Shown in pieces: positions 54,835 through 63,942 of a DNA stretch of 64,000 nucleotides. Within the stretch, counting starts at the first letter, position 1; each line of letters begins with the position of its first letter. The notes under the pieces were generated by a model. It saw nothing but the letters and a program-made list of their open reading frames with translations. It ran no database searches and was not told the origin of the DNA. The DNA comes from Bradyrhizobium diazoefficiens. Lineage in GTDB: Bacteria > Pseudomonadota > Alphaproteobacteria > Rhizobiales > Xanthobacteraceae. The stretch is from contig NZ_JAENXS010000002.1 of NCBI RefSeq assembly GCF_016612535.1, positions 1,488,001 to 1,552,000 of the forward strand, given 5' to 3'. The position numbers and the translations under genes were made by a program.

Positions 54835-55155
54835 GACAAGTCCTGAGCCAACCGACATCCAAGTTCAAAAAACTCCGGATGAGCCGCTTTTCGTATCTCA
54901 TGCAGAGCTCGCACATGACTTTGGCAGCTGCGGGTTGGCATCGAGATCGTCGCGCCGGCCGCCCCGGACAAAGTGGTCGTTGACCGTATCATATTCGACG
55001 AGATGGTTCGGCACGATCAACGAGACGGTTCCAAGCCGGAGTACACTCGCATCATTGACCGCCGCCGCCTTTGCGTCGGCAGTTCATCGAATTGAGTGCA
55101 CTGTCAGCGCAATGCGTCGCTTGTCGTTCTCCTATGCTAACGACGTGTTGAGCGA
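54835..55155. other. Gene-free gap
   Basis: No open frame here has convincing coding character. No repeat or terminator stands out. It lies between the 3' ends of the outer-membrane gene and the methyltransferase gene, which converge. Confidence 0.5.
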
Positions 55156-56001
55156 TTAGTCGATGCGTCGCGCGCGAATGACATGCGGGCCGGCGTCAAC
55201 CGTCGCGTCGCCCTTCGGAGCACCAAGGTAGCGAGCAGATATGTCGGCGAGACCAATGTCTTCCAGTTCCTGAAAGCCTCGCTCATGCAAATCCTTCGAC
55301 AACTCCAACGGGTCGAAATAGCTCAGCCAGGGCTCTCCAATCGCAGCCGTGCGTGCGGCTACGGCAGCCACGTTCGCGCGGCGCTCGGGGGAGTAGTTTT
55401 CGAGGGGCTCGGAGTAGTCGAAAACGACCTCCGACCGCGGCACGCTTGCGATGAATTGAAGTATCGCTGAGATGGCGTCACGCCGCAGATAAGGCACAAC
55501 CCCAAGCCAGAGGAAGAATGCGGGCCGGGTTGGCTGAAATCCAGCGGCAACCAGCCCTTCGGCGAGGCTCTGACGTTCGAAATCGACTGGCGCAAATGTC
55601 AGTGACGCAGGTACGGCAAGGCCCGCTTCGGCGATGCACTCGCGTTTCCATGCTTGCGTCGCCGGATGATCAACTTCGAACACCCGCACCCCCAGAGTAG
55701 CGTGCGGATTTCGTAGTGAAAATGTGTCAAGCCCCGCTCCCACGATCGCGACCTGACGGACGCCGCGCGAAACAGCGGCATCCAGACCATCTTCGGCAAA
55801 ACGGCTCCGTGCCGCCATGAATATTCTCATCTGCCGTTGTGCAGGATCAGCCGAAACGGCATCGATAAGAGCATCGGCCTCTTGACCAAGAAGAATGCGG
55901 GCAAAAGCATCCTTGAAGATCTTGGCGTCGTCCAGAGTTTGGTGCGCGGCTCGTTGGATTGCCGCACCAAGAGCGGTACGGCTGGGCTGTCCATTCTGCA
56001 T
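55156..56001 (-). CDS. Class I SAM-dependent methyltransferase, TIGR00027 type
   Basis: 281-residue methyltransferase of the leucine carboxyl methyltransferase-like TIGR00027 family. SAM motif I is QVAIVGAGLDTFSLR (about residues 83-97) with the acidic partner VFEVDHPATQAWKR (about 106-119); RAFF-type motif PAFFLWLGVVPYLRRDAI (about 160-177). Mycobacteria and actinomycetes have many paralogues, with unknown substrates. Divergent from the TetR gene, whose operator may overlap both promoters. Confidence 0.85.
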   Translation of the reverse strand: MQNGQPSRTALGAAIQRAAHQTLDDAKIFKDAFARILLGQEADALIDAVSADPAQRQMRIFMAARSRFAEDGLDAAVSRGVRQVAIVGAGLDTFSLRNPHATLGVRVFEVDHPATQAWKRECIAEAGLAVPASLTFAPVDFERQSLAEGLVAAGFQPTRPAFFLWLGVVPYLRRDAISAILQFIASVPRSEVVFDYSEPLENYSPERRANVAAVAARTAAIGEPWLSYFDPLELSKDLHERGFQELEDIGLADISARYLGAPKGDATVDAGPHVIRARRID

Positions 56002-56099
56002 GCAGTTCTTCCCTGAAGTCGCTTACGAGCGATTGCGATGGAGCGCTCTATAGGGTATAATCCTAACACTGTAAAGATTAGTGATCCAGGGACGCAACC

Positions 56100-56690
56100 A
56101 TGCCGGCTCGGCCGAAAAAACCCGTCAAGAGCTACCATCATGGAGACCTACGCAACGCCCTTCTCAAAGCGGCGCGAGAAGTTCTCGAAGAACGAGGGCC
56201 ATCCTTCTTAAGCCTACGGGAAATATCTCGACGGGTCGGTGTCTCCGCGCCTTCCGCCTACCATCATTTTCCTAGTCGCGATGCGATCGCGCTTGGATTG
56301 GCGGAGCAGGGCGCGAGGGAAATGGCCGAATGCTTGACGGTCGGGCGGCCCGACGGGAGGGGCACCTTGGCTCCCTACGGCGAAGCCTACGTTGGGTTCG
56401 TACGCGCCAATCCCGCGCTCTACCGATTGATGTTTGGCGAGGGTTTCCCCGCAGTTTCACAGTATAGCCAGGCCATGCGTGAACTTCGGAAGCGCTCCTA
56501 CGACATCATGAAATCCAACCTGGAGAAGCGGCTGCCTGACGCAGAATTGCCAATTGCGGGACTATTTCTCTGGGCCCTTGTGCATGGTCTCGGGCTGCTA
56601 CTCATTGACGGCCAAGTCGTGCCGGGAGAAGAAGACAGTAAAGACATAGTTCGTCGAGTTCTCCAACTTGCCGGGACCGGTCTAGACTAG
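56100..56690 (+). CDS. TetR-family transcriptional regulator (WHG-type C-terminus)
   Basis: 196-residue regulator. The HTH is at about residues 15-60 (LKAAREVLEERGPSFLSLRE then VGVSAPSAYHHFPSRDAI). The C-terminal WHG domain (about 75-190) includes ANPALYRLMFGEGFP and LFLWALVHGLGLLLIDGQ. Divergent from the methyltransferase gene across 98 bp, where a TATAAT-type box (gtataatcc near 56056-56064) is visible. Probably represses the methyltransferase and itself. Confidence 0.87.
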   Translation: MPARPKKPVKSYHHGDLRNALLKAAREVLEERGPSFLSLREISRRVGVSAPSAYHHFPSRDAIALGLAEQGAREMAECLTVGRPDGRGTLAPYGEAYVGFVRANPALYRLMFGEGFPAVSQYSQAMRELRKRSYDIMKSNLEKRLPDAELPIAGLFLWALVHGLGLLLIDGQVVPGEEDSKDIVRRVLQLAGTGLD

Positions 56691-56714
56691 GCGCCTTTTG
56701 AAAACGCATCGAAT

Positions 56715-57641
56715 TTGCTGCGGCTCTCGCGACGGTCAACGAAGCCCAGTGTCCTCGAGGCTTGCGTCGCCGGGTTCGATTCGATTACGCTTGCGAAACT
56801 AGGGGGCACGAACTTGCGCAGACTGACGCTAAATGAAGGCGCTGGCTCATTCGTGCTCCGCGATGATGATGCCGGCTCTTCGCAACGAACGATGCGCGTC
56901 TTCTCGTTTTATCCCCGATCGGTTCGTCAGGACGCACGCATCATCATCGCGATGCATGGCGTTGATCGCGCCGCTGCAGCGTTTCGCGATCTCCTCGCGC
57001 CGCAGGCTGAACGCAATGGGCAAATCGTATTGGTACCGGAGTTCGATTCGGATCAGTTCCCAGGCGTCCATCAGTATAATTTTGGCGGAGTGCGATTGCC
57101 ACCGCCAGATAACGCGGTGCTGCCTCGCGATCGGTGGAATTTTGGGATCATCGACCGGCTGTTTCACCATGTTAAACGGGCGATCGGCTCCAGCCGGGAC
57201 ACCTTTGGTCTATTTGGCAACTCCGCAGGTGCCCAGTTTGTCCTGCGCTATCTTGCACTCACCGAGACCGCTTCAGTTGATCTGGCCGTTGCCGCCAACT
57301 GCGGAGTTTACATGCTCCCGAGCCTCACTGCAGAGTATCCAACCGGCATGGGAGGAATTGGTCTCGACGCAACTCATCTGCAGCGATACCTAGGACGTCC
57401 CCTTGTCATCCTGTTAGGCGACGCCGACAACCACGCTGACGCATTCGACCTGCCCCGGTGGGACGACGCCATGGCTCAAGGGCCCCATCGCCTTGCGCGT
57501 GGTCTCTGGCACTTCGAACACTGTACGAAGTTAGCTGAAGGCCTTGGCATGAAGCTCGGTTGGAGACTCCAAATCGCGCACGGTGCCGGACACGTCGATC
57601 AGCAGATTTATGACAAGGGCTCCGACATCTTGAACAGCTGA
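56715..57641 (+). CDS. Alpha/beta hydrolase (esterase/depolymerase-like)
   Basis: 308-residue hydrolase with nucleophile elbow LFGNSAGAQFVLRYL (about residues 168-182) and a likely histidine at GAGHVDQQIYD near the C-terminus; the oxyanion region is IIIAMHGVDRAAAAF. It looks like a secreted-type or intracellular PHB depolymerase/feruloyl esterase-like fold without a signal peptide. Start uncertain: the TTG at 56715 follows the TetR stop by 24 bp; a later in-frame start is possible. Probably cotranscribed with the TetR gene. Codon use is less GC-biased than the core region, which suggests acquisition. Confidence 0.7.
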   Translation: MLRLSRRSTKPSVLEACVAGFDSITLAKLGGTNLRRLTLNEGAGSFVLRDDDAGSSQRTMRVFSFYPRSVRQDARIIIAMHGVDRAAAAFRDLLAPQAERNGQIVLVPEFDSDQFPGVHQYNFGGVRLPPPDNAVLPRDRWNFGIIDRLFHHVKRAIGSSRDTFGLFGNSAGAQFVLRYLALTETASVDLAVAANCGVYMLPSLTAEYPTGMGGIGLDATHLQRYLGRPLVILLGDADNHADAFDLPRWDDAMAQGPHRLARGLWHFEHCTKLAEGLGMKLGWRLQIAHGAGHVDQQIYDKGSDILNS

Positions 57642-57950
57642 GCGGATAGCTTTGTGGGCCAGCTTCGGCTTTGGCGCTTCGCAACAGATTTGCAACGAGC
57701 AACTGAGAAGGCGAAGTGCAAAATTCGCCGGCCATCGCAGCTGTAACGATCAGAGGGGGCAAAAGGCTCCAGCATCATAGCGCCACGGCGAACGAATAGC
57801 GCCCATCTTCATCGGCCGTGGCGCGCCACTCACCAGCCAAGAACCTCACGTCGCAACGCGGCCGAGCTTGCGGCCTGTAGATTGCCGAGGTACGGGGTGC
57901 CCGCGCTTTATGAGTACACGGCCTAGTTGAAATCGATCGTCGAATTCGGC

Positions 57951-58175
57951 CTAGAGCATCGAGAGGATGACGACGCCGTCTTCGAGATCTCCTGATGCCA
58001 GCCGCGTCCGCGCGATGCGCTCGAACTCCGTCCGGTACTTCTGGAGATAACTGAACGCCTGCTTCTGCGTCGCGAACGTCGTCGCAAGCCGGCACATCTG
58101 TCGGCCAGCACCAAGCGCGAGAAAAAAGGTGATTGTGCCACCGCCGTCCGGCTTAACTCTGGGCACGATCCGCAC
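57951..58175 (-). CDS. Small hypothetical protein
   Basis: 74-residue protein ending SYLQKYRTEFERIARTRLAS followed by GDLEDGVVILSML. A mid-length helix (ATTFATQKQAFSYLQKYRTE) gives it a real-protein look; no family recognised. Start at 58175 (MRIVPRVKPDG) is the longest available. The 309-bp region 57642-57950 holds no supported gene. Confidence 0.55.
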   Translation of the reverse strand: MRIVPRVKPDGGGTITFFLALGAGRQMCRLATTFATQKQAFSYLQKYRTEFERIARTRLASGDLEDGVVILSML

Positions 58176-58228
58176 TCTTTGGCATGTGACCGGCCTTCTC
58201 CAGATGTCGTCGACAGCGTCGAAGTCGC

Positions 58229-58471
58229 CTATTGCGGCAGCTTCCTCGTGCGCTTCTTCGGCGCAGGCGGCGGCAATGACGCGAGAAGCGTTGCATCAGC
58301 CGCTTCCTTGGCCTCGCGCAGCTCGCGAAGCCTCAGCATGTTCTTGCGAATGTCGACGGACTGCTTTTCGGCATCTGCCATTGCCCGCGCACCCTCTTCA
58401 GCGGCGAGGCGCTGACGGCCCAACCGCGCGATGCCTTCGGGTGTCGGTTCTGCCGTTTTCTTGGCGCTCAT
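58229..58471 (-). CDS. Small hypothetical protein, coiled-coil
   Basis: 80-residue basic/acidic helical protein (MSAKKTAEPTPEGIARLGRQ ... DIRKNMLRLRELREAKEAAD ... KKRTRKLPQ). The central heptad-like pattern predicts a coiled coil and the C-terminus is lysine-rich. Seen in rhizobial genomes as an uncharacterised short protein. Followed after 53 bp by the other small gene on the same strand, with which it may form a unit. Confidence 0.68.
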   Translation of the reverse strand: MSAKKTAEPTPEGIARLGRQRLAAEEGARAMADAEKQSVDIRKNMLRLRELREAKEAADATLLASLPPPAPKKRTRKLPQ

Positions 58472-58498
58472 CCTTCACCCTGTTCTGCAACGGACAAA

Positions 58499-58526
58499 AC
58501 CCGCTCAATCCAGGGATCGAGCGGGT
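58499..58526 (-). terminator. Intrinsic terminator of the cold-shock gene
   Basis: Stem ACCCGCTC / GAGCGGGT with a 12-nt loop; on the minus strand it is followed by TTTT. It is preceded by a second perfect hairpin (GCCGTTTCA / TGAAACGGC at 58533-58559). Together they close the cold-shock transcript. Confidence 0.75.
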
Positions 58527-58569
58527 CGCATGGCCGTTTCAGTACATCCGTGAAACGGCACTAAAGAGG

Positions 58570-58779
58570 TCAAGCCAGCGAGAGATTCTCAGCGCTGACC
58601 TTGCCCCGCATCTTGTCGGTCTTGGCCTCGAAGTTGACCTTCTGGCCCTCGGCGAGACCTGCAAGACCTGCCCGCTCGACCGCGCTGATGTGAACGAACA
58701 CATCGTTGCCGCCGTCGTCGGGCTGAATGAATCCAAAGCCCTTCTGGCCATTAAACCACTTCACTGTACCTGTTGCCAT
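58570..58779 (-). CDS. cspA: Cold-shock protein, CspA family
   Basis: 69-residue single cold-shock domain. RNP1 (KGFGFIQP, about residues 13-20) and RNP2 (VFVHISAV, about 27-34) are intact, as is [10 protein letters not shown] at the start. RNA chaperone. The ATG is chosen by family N-terminus; 269 bp of sequence without supported genes upstream could carry a long 5' leader typical of cold-shock genes. Two strong hairpins end the transcript. Confidence 0.95.
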   Translation of the reverse strand: MATGTVKWFNGQKGFGFIQPDDGGNDVFVHISAVERAGLAGLAEGQKVNFEAKTDKMRGKVSAENLSLA

Positions 58780-59048
58780 TTCTCTTCTCCAAAGCGCAAA
58801 CGCGCAAAATCCGCGCGATCTCACGCGGAATCGATTCAATTCGTCGATGTCGATGGAAAAGGAGCCCGCGGGCACATTCAACAAGGCACAGCGGCTGAAC
58901 GAACAGCGGCAACCTATACCCCATCAGGGTCAGTTACAAGGCTTGAGGCTAATTTAATTGCGCGGCCCCCGGCGGAACGTGTCCGCGTTAGCCATGCAGA
59001 TCGACGCTTGGCTCAGCTCTCCGGGTCTGGAGGGCCGACATGACGCTG

Positions 59049-60179
59049 CTAGCCAGGTGCCAGCGCCTGGCCGACCGCATAGAGCGAGCATTCCTTCCAG
59101 GCGGCCACGCATTGGCGCATCGCCTCGCTCTTCGCCTCGTCGACCGTTCGCTGCGTGGAGGTCACTGATGAACAATGACCATCGCGATTCCAGGCATAGG
59201 CCTTTGCGTCCGTCCACGCCTTTACATAGGCATCGAAATAGCCCGCGCACGCCGCGTTGAGCGGCACCGGCGGCGGAATGACCGCAGGCGGAGGCAATTC
59301 GACAACCAGCGACGTCGGCAAGCGCAACTGGTTCAGGAAGCTCTCGACCGCAGGCCACCAGATGCCGGCGGGGCCCATCGGCACCAGGGCATGCCCATCG
59401 ACGCCGAAGGGCCGCAAGACCTGCAATTGCGCCGGCGCGCCGGAAGCGACGTAAGCGTCGAACATGCGACGGCCCAACGCGGGCGGGGCACTGTGATCGT
59501 TCTCCGAATATACCCATAGCGCCGGAATTCGCGCCGTACGGCCGAAGATGCCGGCGTCCGCGACGAGATGATCCGGGCTGCATGTATGACCCGGGACAGA
59601 GCCGTGAGCTCCTTCGAAATTCAGGACGCCGACGACGCCGGCAGGATTGTTCGCCGCCGCGGCCGTCACGGCGAAGCCGCCGGTCGAATGCCCCATCAGC
59701 ACGACCTGATCAGGCTCGACCCAGGGCTCGCCGCGGAGCGCGACGACAGCGCCGGCGACGTCTTCAGCCGCAATCCGGCCAACGGCGAGATAGTCCCGAT
59801 CGTCGCATGGTCCGGAAAGCGTCTCGGCAAACCGTCCCTCTGAACGACCAAATCCCCGACGCATGATCGATGCGACGGCGTAACCATGCTGGGCAAACGC
59901 GACGGCAGCATTGAGAAGATCGGCCGGCGACTGCTGCGCCGCCGCGGCGCGAAACGCTTGCCCCGTGGCGGGATTCGTACCGTGAACCAGCAGCACCAGC
60001 GGAAAGCGCCCGGGCCGATCCGGGCGGATGATCATGGTCTCGAGTTTGACCTGACTTCCATCAACCAGCGTGACCGGTATCAGCTGATCCACCCGAGCAA
60101 GGCCCGGCAGCGCGGGATCGGCTGCGGCCGGCGACAGGACAGCCCCAAGCAGGCTGATCACGCAGCCAAGTCGCCTCAT
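59049..60179 (-). CDS. Exported alpha/beta hydrolase with C-terminal extension
   Basis: 376-residue secreted or periplasmic hydrolase (signal peptide ends ALSPAAA, about residue 20). The alpha/beta hydrolase core has the oxyanion LVLLVHGTNP and nucleophile VLMGHSTGGFAVTAA (about residues 163-177), and the catalytic histidine lies in FGVDGHALVPMG. The C-terminal 70 residues (AACAGYFDAYVKAWTDAKAY onward) form an additional cysteine-containing domain. Preceded by GGAGGCGGG. It starts 23 bp after the upstream hydrolase gene, so the two are probably cotranscribed. Confidence 0.78.
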   Translation of the reverse strand: MRRLGCVISLLGAVLSPAAADPALPGLARVDQLIPVTLVDGSQVKLETMIIRPDRPGRFPLVLLVHGTNPATGQAFRAAAAQQSPADLLNAAVAFAQHGYAVASIMRRGFGRSEGRFAETLSGPCDDRDYLAVGRIAAEDVAGAVVALRGEPWVEPDQVVLMGHSTGGFAVTAAAANNPAGVVGVLNFEGAHGSVPGHTCSPDHLVADAGIFGRTARIPALWVYSENDHSAPPALGRRMFDAYVASGAPAQLQVLRPFGVDGHALVPMGPAGIWWPAVESFLNQLRLPTSLVVELPPPAVIPPPVPLNAACAGYFDAYVKAWTDAKAYAWNRDGHCSSVTSTQRTVDEAKSEAMRQCVAAWKECSLYAVGQALAPG

Positions 60180-60202
60180 TCCCGCCTCCCCGGACTCGAC
60201 GC

Positions 60203-61177
60203 TCACCGATCGCCGCCGGCGATCTGCTCACGAAGGAACGTCACCACCGCCGCATTGAACTCACGATGAAATCTTGCCCTGTCGAAGTCCGCCGGCACGT
60301 CAGTGCAGATGCGCGGGACGGTCGCTGCAAGCTCGGCCGAACACGGCGCGAGGAATGCGTAATGGCCGGCCGGCACGACATGAATTTCGGGCTTGCCCGG
60401 CAGGCCGTCCGCGACGCGAGCCGTGCCCGAACCATCACCGATGCCGGGGCCACCGAACTGCGAGCGCCAGAACTGGACAGGAATTTTGACGGCGGCGAGA
60501 TTCTCCCGCGTCAGCACGACGGGCGCGGGATCAACGATCACCGCGGCCCGAATACGCGTGTGTTGCGGCGGATCGGGCGGCATCTCCCCATTGTGAAGCT
60601 GGGCGCAGCTGCCGGTGATTTCCTTGCAGAGGCTCGCGAGTCTGCCGAAATCGGGCTTGGTCCCCATCAGCGCGAGGCCGGTATAGCCACCGAGCGAGAA
60701 ACCAAAGAAGCCGACTTTGGCGGGATCGATCACCGCCTTGTTTCTCCAGTCGTGCAGCATGAAATCGAGCAGACGGATCATGTCCACCGGTCGCGATCCC
60801 CAGACGGACAGCGTATCGCGCCGCGACGAGTCGTTGGCGGTGTCACCAGGATGATTGATGGCTGCGACGACGAAGCCGGCGTCGGCCAGCGCCTCCGCTG
60901 TGTCGTGATGCTGACCGAAAAATCCGCCCCGGCCGTACGAGAAGATCACCAGCGGAAGTTTCGCGCCCGTGACCGGACAATCCACCACGCCCCTCAGGTC
61001 GAAATCGGCACCGACCGCAAGACTGCCAAGCGCCACATGCGTCGGCTCCGCCGCGCAAGGATACCAGATCGCACCTGACAGCGCCGGATCGGATTGGAGC
61101 AGCTGAATGCCGGCGGCCCCGGCAGGTGAGCCAAGACAGCAGAGTGCGATGGCGAAAGCCAAAACTGTCCTGCGCAA
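60203..61177 (-). CDS. Exported alpha/beta hydrolase, dienelactone hydrolase-like
   Basis: 324-residue hydrolase with a signal peptide after a TTG start (MRRTVLAFAIALCCLG ... AGA). Nucleophile motif GFFGFSLGGYTGLALMGTKP (about residues 158-177) and C-terminal histidine (VPAGHYAFLAPC) fit the DLH/platelet-activating-factor-acetylhydrolase type fold. Cysteines at the mature N-terminus may form disulfides. The TTG start with AGGGGG is preferred over a longer upstream frame because a signal peptide then begins the protein. Shared operon with the hydrolase downstream. Confidence 0.72.
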   Translation of the reverse strand: MRRTVLAFAIALCCLGSPAGAAGIQLLQSDPALSGAIWYPCAAEPTHVALGSLAVGADFDLRGVVDCPVTGAKLPLVIFSYGRGGFFGQHHDTAEALADAGFVVAAINHPGDTANDSSRRDTLSVWGSRPVDMIRLLDFMLHDWRNKAVIDPAKVGFFGFSLGGYTGLALMGTKPDFGRLASLCKEITGSCAQLHNGEMPPDPPQHTRIRAAVIVDPAPVVLTRENLAAVKIPVQFWRSQFGGPGIGDGSGTARVADGLPGKPEIHVVPAGHYAFLAPCSAELAATVPRICTDVPADFDRARFHREFNAAVVTFLREQIAGGDR

Positions 61178-61453
61178 CGGACGTCCCCCTGATTTCGCGC
61201 AGGAGTTGAGCGGGCAACGATAGCGGAATTGTGGCTTCGATCCGGCTAGAACCGTGCGCGTGATCGCCGGGCGGCCGCGATGGTACCGGCTCGCAACATC
61301 CGCGAAGATCACCGTCCGGGCCTTGCCGGTGCAGGTCGTCACATCGCCGGGCGAGAAAATCTGACGCCGTCATGTCGGATCGGCGCGGCCACATTCGTCC
61401 TCGGGCCATGATTGGGCAATTGACATCGACGTCGAGCCCATCAATTCACAGGG

Positions 61454-61906
61454 ATGACGACCATGCCCAGCACCGTACGCCTGCACCGCGTTCTCACGAC
61501 CAGCCCGGAAAAACTCTATCGCGCCTTCCTCGAAGCGGACGCGCTGGCGAAATGGCTTCCGCCCAACGGCTTTACCTGCACCGTGCATCATCTGGAGCCG
61601 AAGGTCGGAGGCACATTCAGAATGTCCTTCCGCAATTTCACGACGGGCAATAGCCACGCCTTCGGCGGCGAATATCTCGAGCTCGTCCCTGGCGAACGCC
61701 TTCGCTACACCGACAAATTCGACGACCCCAATCTGCCCGGCGAAATCCAGGTGACGGTGACGCTGAAGAAAGTCCTGGTCGGCACCGAGCTCGACGTCAC
61801 GCAGGCCGGCATTCCCGACGCGATCCCGCCGGAGGCCTGCTATCTCGGCTGGCAGGAATCGCTGCGCAACCTGGCGCGGCTCGTCGAGCCCGAGATCAAG
61901 CAGTAA
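61454..61906 (+). CDS. AHSA1/SRPBCC-family protein
   Basis: 150-residue SRPBCC (START-like) protein; begins with RLHRVLTTSPEKLYRAFLEA (about residues 9-28) and contains the family WLPPNGFTCTVHHLEPKVGG and PGERLRYTDKF segments. The fold forms a hydrophobic cavity; roles range from chaperone cofactor to small-molecule binding. Divergent from the hydrolase operon and convergent with the Hsp70-like gene (20-bp gap). Confidence 0.88.
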   Translation: MTTMPSTVRLHRVLTTSPEKLYRAFLEADALAKWLPPNGFTCTVHHLEPKVGGTFRMSFRNFTTGNSHAFGGEYLELVPGERLRYTDKFDDPNLPGEIQVTVTLKKVLVGTELDVTQAGIPDAIPPEACYLGWQESLRNLARLVEPEIKQ

Positions 61907-61926
61907 ACAGGATCCGCAAGGCGCGG

Positions 61927-63258
61927 CTACGCGCCTGCACTCGACGCGATCCCGCCGCTGGCGGTCCAGCGGTCCGGGTCGGGACTGTGTCCGATCAGCG
62001 CGAGGCCGTAGGCGATCGACTCGAACTGGTCGCCTGACATCAGCCGCTCGTTGCCGAACCGATCGGCGAACAGTTTTCGCACCGCGGGCACGAACGAGGT
62101 GCCCCCGGTCAAGAACACCTTCTCCACCTCGCGCGCGGTGATGCCGGCCTCGCCCAGCACCTTGTCGACGGTGGCCGCCAGCCGGGCGATGTCGTCGGCG
62201 ATCCAGGATTCGAAATTCTTCCGCGTGATGGTCGAGCCGATCTCGACGCCGCCGCCCCTAAAGCGGAAATCCACCTCGTCCTTGGCCGAGAGCGCGACCT
62301 TGGCGTCCGAGACCGCGCGGTACAGCGAAAATCCGAGGTCGAGATCGACGATGCTGATGAAATCCTCGAGCAGCGCCGGCTTCAGCGCAGTGCGCGACAA
62401 TTCCCTGAGCTCGCGCAGATCGCCGTTGCTCTTCATCAGCGCGAGCTGATGCCAGCGCGCGAGGTTGGTGTAATGGCTGTTCGGGATCGGCAGCACCTTG
62501 TCGAACGAGCGGAAGCTCGAGCCTTTGCCGAGCCGCGGCGAGACGACGTGGTCGACGATGCGATAATCGAAGGTGTCGCCCGCAATGCCGATGCCGGCAT
62601 GTCCAAGCGGTTCGGCGCGAAGGTTGCCGCCCGCGCGCGAGAAACGCATCACCGAGAAGTCGCTGGTGCCGCCGCCGAAATCCGCAACCAGCACGGTGGC
62701 ATCGCGCTCCAGGCGGCGGGCGAAGGAGAACGCGGCGCCCACGGGCTCGTAGACATAGCGGGCGTGACCGGCGCCGAGGCGCTCGAACGCGGCGCGGTAG
62801 CGCTGCATCGCCAGCGCGTCGTCGGGATTGCCGCCGGCAAAGCGCACGGGACGGCCGACCGTGATGTTGGCCGCCTCGAAGCCGAATTTGTCGCCGCCAT
62901 GGCGCGCCAGCGTCCGCAGGAACGCGGCCAGAATATCCTCGAACTTGAAGCGCTGCCGGAAAACTTGCGTGGTGTTGAAGCTGGAGCTTGCCGCGAAGGT
63001 CTTGAACGACTGGAGGAAGCGGTAGATGTGGCGCCCTTCGAGAAACTGCTCGATGGCCCACGGGCCGCCCTCGGCCTGGGCACCGGCGCCCGGCCGGTCC
63101 TCCCAGAAGCACAGGGCCGAGACGTAGGTGCTGTGCCGTTGTCCGCCGTGATCGAAGCGGATGGCCTCGACCCGGCGGTCGTCCACCGCCAGGGCGACAA
63201 CGGTGTTGCTGGTTCCAAAATCGATGCCGATCGAGACGGCGGGCGAGGCGCTCGACAT
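61927..63258 (-). CDS. Hsp70-family protein, YegD-like
   Basis: 443-residue protein with the actin-like ATPase fold of Hsp70 but no substrate-binding domain. Phosphate-1 motif GIDFGTSNTVVALAVD (about residues 11-26), phosphate-2 VLVADFGGGTSDFSVM (about 195-210) and adenosine motif KVFLTGGTSFVPAVRKLF (about 388-405). Length and lack of the C-terminal domain match E. coli YegD. The ATG at 63258 (MSSASPAVS) is preferred over an upstream start. Substrate or partner unknown. Confidence 0.88.
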   Translation of the reverse strand: MSSASPAVSIGIDFGTSNTVVALAVDDRRVEAIRFDHGGQRHSTYVSALCFWEDRPGAGAQAEGGPWAIEQFLEGRHIYRFLQSFKTFAASSSFNTTQVFRQRFKFEDILAAFLRTLARHGGDKFGFEAANITVGRPVRFAGGNPDDALAMQRYRAAFERLGAGHARYVYEPVGAAFSFARRLERDATVLVADFGGGTSDFSVMRFSRAGGNLRAEPLGHAGIGIAGDTFDYRIVDHVVSPRLGKGSSFRSFDKVLPIPNSHYTNLARWHQLALMKSNGDLRELRELSRTALKPALLEDFISIVDLDLGFSLYRAVSDAKVALSAKDEVDFRFRGGGVEIGSTITRKNFESWIADDIARLAATVDKVLGEAGITAREVEKVFLTGGTSFVPAVRKLFADRFGNERLMSGDQFESIAYGLALIGHSPDPDRWTASGGIASSAGA

Positions 63259-63468
63259 GAACCACTCTGCGGGTGATTGGAAAGGGGGCGAACCACTAGC
63301 CGTTTTGCAGTGCGGTGCCAAGACCGCGGCCCATGACTATTCCAGGCGACTTACCTGCCCTTTGAGGCCGAAACGGCACGTTTGGACCCCGAACGGGCCC
63401 CTTTAATGAGGCGTTATGCTGCAATGCGGCAATCCGCATGCTGCTATGCAATGACATCCATAGACAGT

Positions 63469-63480
63469 GGCATCTGGTAT
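63469..63480. promoter_or_regulatory. GntR-operator-like motif upstream of small gene
   Basis: GGCATCTGGTAT, differing at one position from the first 12 bases of the motif repeated at 45349 and 45430 (GGCATTTGGTAT). It lies about 60 bp upstream of a 45-residue gene in the 282-bp intergenic region 63259-63540. Confidence 0.35.
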
Positions 63481-63540
63481 ACATAGATTGCCTTTCGAAA
63501 TGAGACAGCAATACTGACCGTCTCGAGAAAGGAAATTCCG

Positions 63541-63678
63541 ATGTCCAAGACCGCTTCCGTCGCGCTCGCGCCCTCCGCCTCGCTGTTCGCCCGCTTCATG
63601 GCCGCGGTTGACCGCTTCCTGATGGCGAGCGCCGAGATCTCCAACCACAACGGCGACCTGCCCCGCTTCGGCCTGTAA
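63541..63678 (+). CDS. 45-residue conserved-type hypothetical protein
   Basis: Short gene (MSKTASVALAPSASLFARFM followed by AAVDRFLMASAEISNHNGDL and a PRFGL end). The middle is a hydrophobic/amphipathic helix, suggesting membrane association. An AGGAAA ribosome-binding site precedes the ATG, and a strong terminator follows. No family name known to me. Its own promoter and terminator support a genuine small protein. Confidence 0.65.
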   Translation: MSKTASVALAPSASLFARFMAAVDRFLMASAEISNHNGDLPRFGL

Positions 63679-63765
63679 GGACGAGCTCAGGGCAAGGACC
63701 AGGTCAGGTTCGCCGCGTCGAATTGTCGCGTCGGTTGTAAAACCAGCGAACTCCTACTTTTGAAC

Positions 63766-63790
63766 AATGGCCCCGCATCGCGGGGCCATT
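63766..63790 (+). terminator. Intrinsic terminator
   Basis: AATGGCCCCG / CGGGGCCATT with loop CATCG, followed by TCTATTT. It ends the transcript of the 45-residue gene. Confidence 0.85.
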
Positions 63791-63942
63791 TCTATTTGGG
63801 AATCGGCTCATTGGCGCAGCCTCGCAAACGAGGTTGCGTCATAAGCGCACAATGGGCCTGCGCGGCTTGAAGCTTGGCATAATGAATACAAAAATGCCGC
63901 CAACGCTCGCTCAAAAAAACAGAAGCGCTCATTGGAGGATTC

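Noticed and set aside
54809-55159. 116-codon plus-strand frame after the outer-membrane gene
   Set aside because: Overlaps the end of the outer-membrane gene and has no protein-like pattern.
57775-58095. 106-codon minus-strand frame near the small hypothetical gene
   Set aside because: Arg-rich shadow of the frame at 57951-58175.
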